This document shows, in pieces, positions 26,917 to 34,819 of a stretch of DNA of 34,819 nt. A model generated the notes under the pieces. That model did no database searches and was not told the DNA's origin. It saw only the letters and a program-made list of their open reading frames with translations. The DNA is taken from contig CACDEI010000012.1 in NCBI GenBank assembly GCA_902551695.1, positions 1-34,819 on the forward strand, written 5' to 3'. This stretch comes from an uncultured Pseudomonadota bacterium. GTDB lineage: Bacteria; Pseudomonadota; Gammaproteobacteria; Ga0077536. Positions within the stretch are counted from its first letter, which is position 1. Each line of letters starts with the position of its first letter. The translations under genes and the position numbers were made by a program.

Positions 26917-27401
26917 CAATTTTTGTCCCGCACCAACCATTGGTCGATTCCTTTTTCTCCAGAGTAAGCCCAAGCCCGAACTTTGTGCCACTTAAATTCA
27001 ATCATAGTGGGAACTGCGCCTTTGAAAAGGCCAACATCCTGGTACTGTGGATATTTTTGGAGCAAAGACTTGACCCCACTTTCCCAGATTTCATCATTTT
27101 CAGTCACCACTCGAGCGAAACAATTCATACGGATCCACCACAGTAGACTCCAATCCGAGGAGTAATTATCTAGTAATACCATAACGTCAGGATTTGCATT
27201 TATGTTTGAAAGACGAGAAATGGTTGCTTTCTTTTTTGGCTTCTCATCTATCGGCGACACAATTCGATCGTTAACACGAGCAAATACTATAGGCATAGCA
27301 TCCACTCTCCCAGTTATCGTCTCCAACGCCAGCCTGGCAACACCCATTTCATCCAACACACGGAACAAAACATTTTTTGATATTTCCATTACACTAAACA
27401 C
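26913..27401 (-). CDS. pyridoxamine 5'-phosphate oxidase-like (PPOX class) flavoprotein
   Basis: 'ARLALETITGRVDAMPIVFARVNDRIVSPIDEKPKKK...LSNINANPDVMVLLDNYSSDWSLLWWIRMNCFARVV' split-barrel FMN/F420-binding pattern. Confidence 0.8.
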   Translation of the reverse strand: MFSVMEISKNVLFRVLDEMGVARLALETITGRVDAMPIVFARVNDRIVSPIDEKPKKKATISRLSNINANPDVMVLLDNYSSDWSLLWWIRMNCFARVVTENDEIWESGVKSLLQKYPQYQDVGLFKGAVPTMIEFKWHKVRAWAYSGEKGIDQWLVRDKNC

Positions 27402-27473
27402 CTAAACAGGTTGAATAAGAATCAGAACACTAGGAAAATGTAGCTTAACTTTAAATAAGGATCAAAGTCGCAA

Positions 27474-28856
27474 ATGCTATCAAGTTTTAGAAATATGGGT
27501 GCAAAACTATCCCTTTTCACTGAGCGATGGGTTCCAGATGCGTGGGTCATCTGCATGATTCTGACTGCTGTAGCAGTTCTTCTTAGTATTTTTGGAGCAG
27601 GAGCTACCGTTGAAGAAGCGGTTCTCGCATGGGGCGACGGAGTTTGGAATCTGCTGGGACTGGCCATGCAGTTCACAATTGCTATGGTAGCCGCATCTGC
27701 GTGCGTATCTTCTCGCCCAGTACATAGGCTCTTTAGTTGGCTTTCCTCCCTACCGAATCCGGAAAAACCAACTCAAGCTCTTTTGCTAGCTGGAATTTTC
27801 TCGCTCATAACGGGCTATCTTAACTGGGCACTTTGTTTAGTCTCTTGCGCTTTATTTACGCCTTTCATCCTTCAGAAAAATCCGAAGGTGGATGTACGGG
27901 TTCTCATATGTGCGTCCTATATAGGACTTGGCACCGTTTGGCACGGAGGCCTCTCTGGATCCGCGCCTCTCATTCTAGCCACTCCCGATAACCCATTATT
28001 GGTTGCGGCTGGAGGAGCGACCGCGGTAGTAGATAGGCTCTACCCAGTAACAGAAACCCTATTTAATCCGTTTAATTTGGCGTTTTTAGTAGTAATTGGA
28101 CTCGTCGGTTTAGTCGCCACTTGCTTGCTACATCCCAAAGAAAATATTCGGACTCTGTCACCCGAAGAGATAGAAAAAATCATACCAGTGCTCCCATTAG
28201 AAACAAAAAAGGCCAAGACTCCGGCTGAATATATCGATCAATTTCGAGGCTGGATCCTGCTGGCGGTGGTTCTTCTCATTTACCCACTAGGGCATTCGAT
28301 TGTAACTGATGGATTCGGAACAAGCTGGACAATAAATGCTTACAACATTAGTTTTTTAGTGTTAGCCCTCTTGCTTCACGGTAGAGCGCCATCATTTTTA
28401 ACGGCCTGCAGAAACGGGGTCGACTCCGCTTGGGGAATTATTGTCCAATTCCCTTTCTACGCTGGAATATTTGGCCTACTTCAAAAAACCGACTTAGGAG
28501 ACTGGTTGGGAAACTTCTTCGCTGAAATCGCCACTACCGCTACCTATCCTTGGGTAGTTTATGCTTACTCGGGTCTCATGAATCTGTTCGTCCCTTCCGC
28601 GGGTTCCAAATGGATGATAGAGGCTCCTTTCCTTCTACCAGCTGCAGAAAAGCTCGATGTCTCTGTGGTAACTACACTGTTAGCATATTCCTACGGAGAT
28701 TCGACCACTAATCTCATCCAACCATTTTTTGCTATTCCCATTCTAGCCGTAACTAGGCTTAGATTTGGAGATGTAGTGGGTTACACTTTTATGGTTGCTG
28801 CAATTTGTTTTTGCGTCTGTTCAATAGCGATGTTTCTTATTCCTGCCCAACTTTAG
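27474..28856 (+). CDS. short-chain fatty acid transporter (AtoE-like)
   Basis: 'FTERWVPDAWVICMILTAVAVLLS', 'WGDGVWNLLGLAMQFTIAMVAASACVSS', 'GLGTVWHGGLSGSAPLILATPDN', 'QFPFYAGIFGLL', 'FVPSAGSKWMIEAP'. Confidence 0.92.
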   Translation: MLSSFRNMGAKLSLFTERWVPDAWVICMILTAVAVLLSIFGAGATVEEAVLAWGDGVWNLLGLAMQFTIAMVAASACVSSRPVHRLFSWLSSLPNPEKPTQALLLAGIFSLITGYLNWALCLVSCALFTPFILQKNPKVDVRVLICASYIGLGTVWHGGLSGSAPLILATPDNPLLVAAGGATAVVDRLYPVTETLFNPFNLAFLVVIGLVGLVATCLLHPKENIRTLSPEEIEKIIPVLPLETKKAKTPAEYIDQFRGWILLAVVLLIYPLGHSIVTDGFGTSWTINAYNISFLVLALLLHGRAPSFLTACRNGVDSAWGIIVQFPFYAGIFGLLQKTDLGDWLGNFFAEIATTATYPWVVYAYSGLMNLFVPSAGSKWMIEAPFLLPAAEKLDVSVVTTLLAYSYGDSTTNLIQPFFAIPILAVTRLRFGDVVGYTFMVAAICFCVCSIAMFLIPAQL

Positions 28857-28863
28857 CGATTAA

Positions 28864-30198
28864 TCAATAAAACTCAATGTATCGATCCTTCTCCCAGTCT
28901 GATACATGTCGACAATAGTCAACCCACTCCATTCGTTTAATTTTTAAAAATTCATCTACAATAGATCCCCCAAGCGCATTGCGGAAAAATCTATCTTTCT
29001 CCAGCTCATCGAGCGCTTCGCCTAGATTTTGAGGTAATACTTCTATTTTATTCTTTTTCTTCTGCGATTCAGACATCTCATACAAATTTACATTCATAGC
29101 TGGCCCTGGATTCAATGCCTTTGTAATCCCATCCATGCCAGCAGCAAGCATAGCAGCCATTGCTAGGTAAGGATTACAACTGGAATCAGCCAATCGATAC
29201 TCCAACCTACCAAAAGGCACCCTCACCATTGCACTCCTATTATTATCTCCATAGGTGACATAAGCTGGGGCCCAAGTGGCTCCAGACATGCTCTCGCCCA
29301 CTACCAAACGTTTATATGAGTTGACAGAGGGAGCAGAAAAAGCAGTTAACGCTCTAGCATGCTTTAAGACGCCCGCCAAGAAATAGTAACCCAATTTGGA
29401 TAGACCTAACCCCTGCCGATCAGACTTATCTTCAAAAGCATTTTTCTTATTCCCTTTCTGTGCCGACACATGCATGTGCATACCGTTACCGGTTTTATTT
29501 CTGAAAAGCTTGGGCATGAAACTCGCGATTAGATCAAACTCTTGCGCTATCTCACCTGCGGCCATTCGAAAAAAAACATATTTATCTGCAGCATTTAGAG
29601 CATCTGAATAGGTATAGTTTATCTCAAACTGTCCGTTCGCATCTTCATGGTCTATTTGGTACACATCGAAATCTACTTCTTGTAAGCTGGCAATGAGTTG
29701 CTCTAAAAAGACCCTACTTCTGGAAAGGCCTTTATAGTCATAACAGGGCTTTTCTAACTGGTCAGAAGGGTCCGCGACACTAATTTCTCCAGACTCTGAA
29801 CGTTTTAACAACATAAATTCAGGTTCTATGCCTACATTAAAGGTAAGTCCCATACTTTTTCCAGCCGCAATCTGATTTTTTAAAATCACCCTAGTGTCTA
29901 AGGGGTAAGGTTTTCCCTCTACGTTTCCATCGCAAACAATACGAGCATAGCCTTTTTGCCACGGCACCAACGACAGACTACTTAAATCCCCTACGGCCAT
30001 GAAGTCAGGATCGTGAGGTTCCATTCCCAAACCCCAGGCGGCGAAACCTGCAAACCCAGCCCCCTCTTTCAAGACAGTCTTAAAATGCGCTATTGGAACA
30101 GATTTCGTTTTTGCCACTCCGTGAATATCGACGAACTGCGCTAGTATGAATTTTACGTCATTTTCTTTTAAAAACTTTTGGGCGGTTTGTAGGTTCAT
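28864..30198 (-). CDS. glnT: glutamine synthetase family protein, type III/GlnT-like
   Basis: '[14 protein letters not shown]', 'GIEPEFMLL', '[32 protein letters not shown]', 'GNGMHMHVS', '[32 protein letters not shown]'. Confidence 0.88.
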   Translation of the reverse strand: MNLQTAQKFLKENDVKFILAQFVDIHGVAKTKSVPIAHFKTVLKEGAGFAGFAAWGLGMEPHDPDFMAVGDLSSLSLVPWQKGYARIVCDGNVEGKPYPLDTRVILKNQIAAGKSMGLTFNVGIEPEFMLLKRSESGEISVADPSDQLEKPCYDYKGLSRSRVFLEQLIASLQEVDFDVYQIDHEDANGQFEINYTYSDALNAADKYVFFRMAAGEIAQEFDLIASFMPKLFRNKTGNGMHMHVSAQKGNKKNAFEDKSDRQGLGLSKLGYYFLAGVLKHARALTAFSAPSVNSYKRLVVGESMSGATWAPAYVTYGDNNRSAMVRVPFGRLEYRLADSSCNPYLAMAAMLAAGMDGITKALNPGPAMNVNLYEMSESQKKKNKIEVLPQNLGEALDELEKDRFFRNALGGSIVDEFLKIKRMEWVDYCRHVSDWEKDRYIEFY

Positions 30199-30397
30199 TA
30201 AGATCCCCTTTCTTTGTCCATTTCTATACCAACATGCGTAAGAACGGAAAAACGGTTATTAAGCTTGAATAATTATATTACAATCTTAGTCTGGATAGAT
30301 TAACAAAAAAAATATTACACTATCACCTTAAATTACTTCCCTTTATCTTCACAAATAACGAAAATAGGAGAGTGTTTAAAGTTTCCAGGTTCAAAAA

Positions 30398-31174
30398 ATG
30401 CTAATTATCCTCTCCCCCGCTAAAACATTAGACTTCGATACAGCTTCTCATACCGTAAAAAGTACAAAACCTCCCATGTTGACCAAAGCAGAGGAATTAA
30501 TACGTGTTATGCGAGGAAAAGACGTGGAGGAAATCAGACAATTAATGAAAGTAAGCGAGAAAATTGCCGCCCTCAATATAGAGCGTTATCGAGATTGGTC
30601 AATAGAGAATAACAAGTCGCAGGGCAAACAAGCCATTTACGCATTTATGGGTGACGTCTATGCCGGCCTAGATGCTGCCTCGTTCAGTTCTGAGGATATC
30701 AAATTTGCCCAAACCCATCTGCGGATTCTCTCTGGCTTATATGGCGTTTTAAGGCCCCTAGACAAAATGCAAGCCTACAGATTAGAAATGGGTACAAGGA
30801 TCACGACCGAGAAAGGAAACTCCCTCTACGACTTTTGGGACAAACAGGTTACGTTGATGCTGAACAAACATGCAAAAATCAGCGGTGCTACGTATTTACT
30901 AAATCTTGCTTCCGAGGAATACTTCAAAGTTATAAAAACACAAGAATTGAATCTTGATTTGGTTACCCCAATATTCAAAGATAAGAAAAATGGAAAGTAT
31001 AAGATTATTTCTTTTTACGCAAAGAAAGCCCGAGGTATGATGGCTAGGTTCGCAATAAAAAATCGAATCACAAATCCTGCAGATTTAACCGAATTCAACG
31101 AGCAAGGATACTTTTTTGATTCTACCAACTCCGACCTCCACGCTCCTGTTTTTCTTAGAGAAGACCAATCTTAA
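30398..31174 (+). CDS. yaaA: peroxide stress protein YaaA (DUF328)
   Basis: 'MLIILSPAKTLDFDT', 'FMGDVYAGLDA', 'LRILSGLYGVLRPLDKMQAYRLEMGT', 'NLASEEYFK', 'SFYAKKARGMMARF'. Confidence 0.95.
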   Translation: MLIILSPAKTLDFDTASHTVKSTKPPMLTKAEELIRVMRGKDVEEIRQLMKVSEKIAALNIERYRDWSIENNKSQGKQAIYAFMGDVYAGLDAASFSSEDIKFAQTHLRILSGLYGVLRPLDKMQAYRLEMGTRITTEKGNSLYDFWDKQVTLMLNKHAKISGATYLLNLASEEYFKVIKTQELNLDLVTPIFKDKKNGKYKIISFYAKKARGMMARFAIKNRITNPADLTEFNEQGYFFDSTNSDLHAPVFLREDQS

Positions 31175-31219
31175 CAATGTTTAACGAATACACTTCATAA
31201 CAGCAATTAAGGACTCAAC

Positions 31220-31795
31220 ATGTTGAAAAACTTAACAGTAAGCACTATTTTATTATGTCTGGCAGGCAATGGACAAGCGTCTGAGAATCTCGTTTTAATT
31301 GAAACAAGTGAGGGAAATATCACCATAGAATTGGATTTCGATAAGGCTCCTATTACTTCGGCCAATTTTATTAAATATGTTGAATCTGGTTTCTTCAACA
31401 ACACGATATTTCACAGAGTCATTCCAGGATTTGTGATACAAGGTGGTGGATTTGAACACCCCATGAATAGAAAAGAAACTTTGCCGCCGATTCAAAATGA
31501 GGCAGATAATGGCCTTAAAAACTCACGCGGAACGCTCTCCATGGCAAGAACCTCAGATCCTAATAGCGCAACCTCTCAATTTTTCATTAACCTCGTCAAT
31601 AATGATTTCTTAGACCATAAGGGTAAAGACGCAGCCGGTTGGGGCTATGCGGTATTTGCCGAAATCACTTCTGGAATAGAGGTAATAGACCGTATCGCAG
31701 GTATTCCCACAACCTCTTTTAACGGAATGCAAGACGTCCCCACTACACCTATAACTATAAACAACGTTTCGCTGCTATCAGGCAACACCGAGTAG
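31220..31795 (+). CDS. peptidylprolyl isomerase, cyclophilin type, with signal peptide
   Basis: 'VLIETSEGNITIELDFDKAPITSANFIKYVESGFFNNTIFHRVIPGFVIQGGG', 'LSMARTSDPNSATSQFFINLVNNDFLD'. Confidence 0.94.
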   Translation: MLKNLTVSTILLCLAGNGQASENLVLIETSEGNITIELDFDKAPITSANFIKYVESGFFNNTIFHRVIPGFVIQGGGFEHPMNRKETLPPIQNEADNGLKNSRGTLSMARTSDPNSATSQFFINLVNNDFLDHKGKDAAGWGYAVFAEITSGIEVIDRIAGIPTTSFNGMQDVPTTPITINNVSLLSGNTE

Positions 31796-31808
31796 CGACA
31801 AGAAAACG

Positions 31809-33704
31809 TTGAGTTTATTTTCGCTCAATAAGGTATCGCTATCTTTCGGCGATCAAGTTATTTTCCGCGAAGCGAACTTCTCTTTAGACGAGGGAGAGAA
31901 AGTAAGCCTGATAGGAAGAAATGGATCCGGGAAGTCCACATTATTCCGCCTGATACTACAAGAAATAGCACCTGACGAGGGAGAGTTGCTATTCCAAACG
32001 GTTGTTAATTTCGCGAAATTAGACCAGGCGCTCCCAGCGGATAATAGCCTATCAGTGCGAGGTTTCGTCAAGACAGGTTTGGCGAAACAAGAGGCTTTGA
32101 TCGAACGCTATAAAATTCTGAGCGCAAACAATAAAGAAAAGGATAATTTAGTAGAATTAGAAAAACTACAACGTCGTATAGAGGCACTTGGTGGATGGGA
32201 TATAGAGGTTCAGACTTCTCAGATAATCAGTAGCCTCAATTTACCAGAGACCGCTAAGCTAGGCGATCTCTCTGGTGGGTGGCAAAGAAGAGTCTCACTA
32301 GCCAAGGCACTTGTGAGTTGCCCGGATGTTCTCCTGTTAGATGAACCTACCAACCATCTTGATTTAGAAGCGGTAGAGTGGTTGGAGAACCGCGTCAAAT
32401 CTTTTAAAGGCAGTGTCATTTTTATCACTCATGATCGAAAATTTCTACAACAGCTAGCAACTCGAATCGTCGATATAGATAGAGGGGTCCTAAGGAGCTG
32501 GCCTGGGGACTATAAAAAATACATTATACTAAAACAAAAGGCCTTATCTGAAGAAGAGAAGAGTAACGCATTATTTGATAAACACCTAAATAAAGAAGAG
32601 GAGTGGATTCGAAAAGGTATAAAAGCTAGAAGAACTCGAAACGAGGGAAGAGTGCGATCTCTTGAGAAACTCAGAGATGAACGTGCAAGCCGTATAAAAC
32701 CAGACAATAGTGCGCGTATTGTAATCCAAAAGGCGACCTTATCAAGTAAGAAGGTTATCGAAGCTAGGAAAATAAGCTTCTCTTTCAATAGCAAAAAAAG
32801 ACTAATAAAGAATATTTCTGTAAAAATCATGAAAGGAGATAGAGTCGCCTTAATCGGCAACAATGGTGTTGGTAAAAGCACTCTTCTCAAATTACTAATT
32901 GGCCAACTTCAGCCCAACGATGGAAGCATCAAGTTTGCTGATAATTTAAATATCGGTTACTTTGATCAGAGACGGGAATATTTAGATCCTCAAAAAACTG
33001 TGGCTGAAATAGTGGGTGATGGACAAGACTATATTGAAATAAACGGAAGACCCAGGCATGTAATTGGCTATCTTAAAGGCTTCCTATTCTCTCCTAGTCG
33101 GTCAATGACTCCAATCAAAATTTTATCAGGTGGAGAGCAGAATAGGGTTATTCTCGCCAAGCTTCTTACAAAGCCAGCAAATCTCTTGGTCTTAGACGAG
33201 CCAACGAATGATCTCGATGTAGAGACACTCGAAGTATTAGAAAAGCAGTTACAAGAATATACTGGTACCTTGCTAATCGTAAGCCATGACCGCGAATTTT
33301 TAGATAATGTAGCAACGAGCACGCTGGTCTTCGAATCCAGTGGAAATATTGAAGGGTATCCTGGGGGATATTCAGATTGGCTCAAAAAAGGACGCAAACT
33401 ATCAACCAAAGAGGCAATCATTAGCGAAACCCAGGATATTAAGACACAGCAAGGCGAAGAAAAATCTCGAAAGAAAAAGTTGAGCTACAAATTAAATAGA
33501 GAATTGGAAATGCTTCCGGATCGAATTTCTGCACTAGAATCTAAAATTGCTCGGCTAAACACTGAGATGGAGAACCCGAGTTTCTATGAAAAACCTTACA
33601 AGGAGCAAGAACCGGTTCTTGGTGAGCTTAATGCCTTGACCAGTCAATTAGATGAAGCAATAGCACGCTGGACAGAATTAGAAACTATTTCTTCATCCGT
33701 ATAA
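31809..33704 (+). CDS. uup: ABC-F family ATPase, Uup-type
   Basis: Two Walker A boxes 'LIGRNGSGKST' and 'LIGNNGVGKST', two signature motifs, 'LLLDEPTNHLDLEAVEWLE', 'LVLDEPTNDLDVETLEVLE', C-terminal coiled coil. TTG start. Confidence 0.92.
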   Translation: MSLFSLNKVSLSFGDQVIFREANFSLDEGEKVSLIGRNGSGKSTLFRLILQEIAPDEGELLFQTVVNFAKLDQALPADNSLSVRGFVKTGLAKQEALIERYKILSANNKEKDNLVELEKLQRRIEALGGWDIEVQTSQIISSLNLPETAKLGDLSGGWQRRVSLAKALVSCPDVLLLDEPTNHLDLEAVEWLENRVKSFKGSVIFITHDRKFLQQLATRIVDIDRGVLRSWPGDYKKYIILKQKALSEEEKSNALFDKHLNKEEEWIRKGIKARRTRNEGRVRSLEKLRDERASRIKPDNSARIVIQKATLSSKKVIEARKISFSFNSKKRLIKNISVKIMKGDRVALIGNNGVGKSTLLKLLIGQLQPNDGSIKFADNLNIGYFDQRREYLDPQKTVAEIVGDGQDYIEINGRPRHVIGYLKGFLFSPSRSMTPIKILSGGEQNRVILAKLLTKPANLLVLDEPTNDLDVETLEVLEKQLQEYTGTLLIVSHDREFLDNVATSTLVFESSGNIEGYPGGYSDWLKKGRKLSTKEAIISETQDIKTQQGEEKSRKKKLSYKLNRELEMLPDRISALESKIARLNTEMENPSFYEKPYKEQEPVLGELNALTSQLDEAIARWTELETISSSV

Positions 33705-33705
33705 T

Positions 33706-34819
33706 TTAAGTTCCCATGCGTCGAAGCGCAGATTTTGTTAGAAATTTGTTGTAAATGTCGGTGCCTTTATTGACCCACCACCTGTGCCCTCCGGCGATCT
33801 TCTTAACCTGCTTTAATCGGGACATATGACTTGTTTGAATGTCGAAAGCATGAACATGTGTCCACGACCAGTACGGATAAGCTCCATCCATCACTTGCTT
33901 ACCTTGATTATCGTAAACCGAGTAAGCACCATCAAAGGTTTTCCACATTTCCCCTTTCCTATCAAACGTGAGCATCATCAGGGGTAGGCCCGTTCTAGCA
34001 TCAAACCACACCCTTTTTTTACTCACAGGCGCTCTGGCATAACCAATCGGTTCAGCCTCAGCTACGATTGCTTCTGGTATAAGTTCAACTTTAGTATCCC
34101 AAAAGGTGTTTCCTTTTGCTCCTCCGTGAGTTTTTCCTTCCCAATTTTCATCGCTCGAATCCCAATTTTCAGTCAGGCCCGCTAGAAAAGGTCCTCGACC
34201 TATGATCTTGAAATTACCCCAAGTAAGAAAGGGATCTCCTGCAGCCCAAGCATCTGAAAAATACAAATGAGACCCCGGCAATAATGGTTCAAATCTCTGA
34301 CTTGTTGGGAAATTTCTGACCCTTTTAAACTGAGGTAAATAGCCAAGTAGCTCAGGAAATTTTGTTTGATCGTACGGCCAAGAATTGAGAAATGCTGATC
34401 CTTTGTAATCCTGAGGTACAGTAAAAAATACAGATTGATAACGTAACTTATCCTCGTGTCCAGGCCAATAGGGGGTCGGCTCAACTTTGACGCGCCCTAC
34501 GGGGGCAAATTCTATCCAGCCAAGCTCATATTTGTACCCTATTCGACCATTCTTATCTTGTTCGTAGCTTTTTATCGGGTAAAAAGAAACATCATGCCTA
34601 CCCCAAGTAAGGGTAATGTTAGCAAATAATTCAACTCCACTTCTGGGTTCCGGAAACGGCGTTCCACCTATCCAAGGCTTCCCATCACCAACCACGACAT
34701 TCCCTTTCGCATCGAACTTCGCCAACCCTTTATTCCGAAGAGTCGCCTCCGTATATTCAACTGGACTCAACTTCATGATATCGGTAGTCACAGGTACGAT
34801 TTCAAGTTTTCTACCCATT
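33706..34819 (-). CDS. DUF1329 family protein, N-terminal end outside window
   Basis: 'LFANITLTWGRHDVSFYPIKSYEQDKNGRIGYKYELGWIEFAPVGRVKVEPTPYWPGHEDKLRYQSVF', 'KRVWFDARTGLPLMMLTFDRKGEMWKTFDG'. Frame stays open to the edge and lacks a signal peptide, so it is probably truncated. Confidence 0.75.
   Translation of the reverse strand, partial: MGRKLEIVPVTTDIMKLSPVEYTEATLRNKGLAKFDAKGNVVVGDGKPWIGGTPFPEPRSGVELFANITLTWGRHDVSFYPIKSYEQDKNGRIGYKYELGWIEFAPVGRVKVEPTPYWPGHEDKLRYQSVFFTVPQDYKGSAFLNSWPYDQTKFPELLGYLPQFKRVRNFPTSQRFEPLLPGSHLYFSDAWAAGDPFLTWGNFKIIGRGPFLAGLTENWDSSDENWEGKTHGGAKGNTFWDTKVELIPEAIVAEAEPIGYARAPVSKKRVWFDARTGLPLMMLTFDRKGEMWKTFDGAYSVYDNQGKQVMDGAYPYWSWTHVHAFDIQTSHMSRLKQVKKIAGGHRWWVNKGTDIYNKFLTKSALRRMGT

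Noticed and set aside
30199-30397. About 200-bp intergenic region before yaaA, checked for tRNA, small RNA or small ORF
   Set aside because: AT-rich, no cloverleaf, no convincing hairpin or terminator; probably an ordinary divergent promoter region.
32510-32890. 126-aa minus-strand ORF
   Set aside because: Antisense to uup; hydrophobic translation is typical of antisense to AAA/GAA-rich coding sequence.
1-34819. CRISPR array, integrase/transposase, toxin-antitoxin, restriction-modification or phage genes
   Set aside because: No tandem spaced repeats or diagnostic protein motifs found by eye in the window.

Overview
The window looks like a low-to-moderate-GC gammaproteobacterial chromosome segment, densely packed with protein-coding genes. 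Positions 1-7.1 kb are a conserved housekeeping block (yicC-gmk-rpoZ-spoT-ridA-recG-ubiA). The rest is mostly metabolic: a small membrane ORF plus a PuuD-like membrane protein; a class III CoA-transferase with an AhpD-like protein; dacB; a PatB/MalY-type aminotransferase; an SDR; a SAM hydroxide adenosyltransferase; a methyltransferase; an enoyl-CoA hydratase; a HyuA/HyuB pair whose HyuB carries a C-terminal double-CxxC extension; cytochrome c' with cytochrome b561; an amidase, an unrecognised 335-aa protein and an MFS transporter; an EamA transporter; a convergent LLM/PPOX flavoprotein pair; an AtoE-like transporter; a type III-like glutamine synthetase; yaaA; a cyclophilin; uup; and a DUF1329 protein cut by the window edge. 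I saw no tRNA, rRNA, CRISPR, transposase, integrase or phage gene. There is no compelling evidence of a new defence or mobile system. The best leads are (1) the fused HyuB with a zinc-ribbon-like tail, (2) the unrecognised ORF between the amidase and MFS genes, (3) an unlisted 32-codon membrane ORF before the PuuD-like gene, and (4) two perfect 11-bp hairpins, one overlapping the first codons of the MFS gene. All family calls come from reading motifs by eye; no database search was run.
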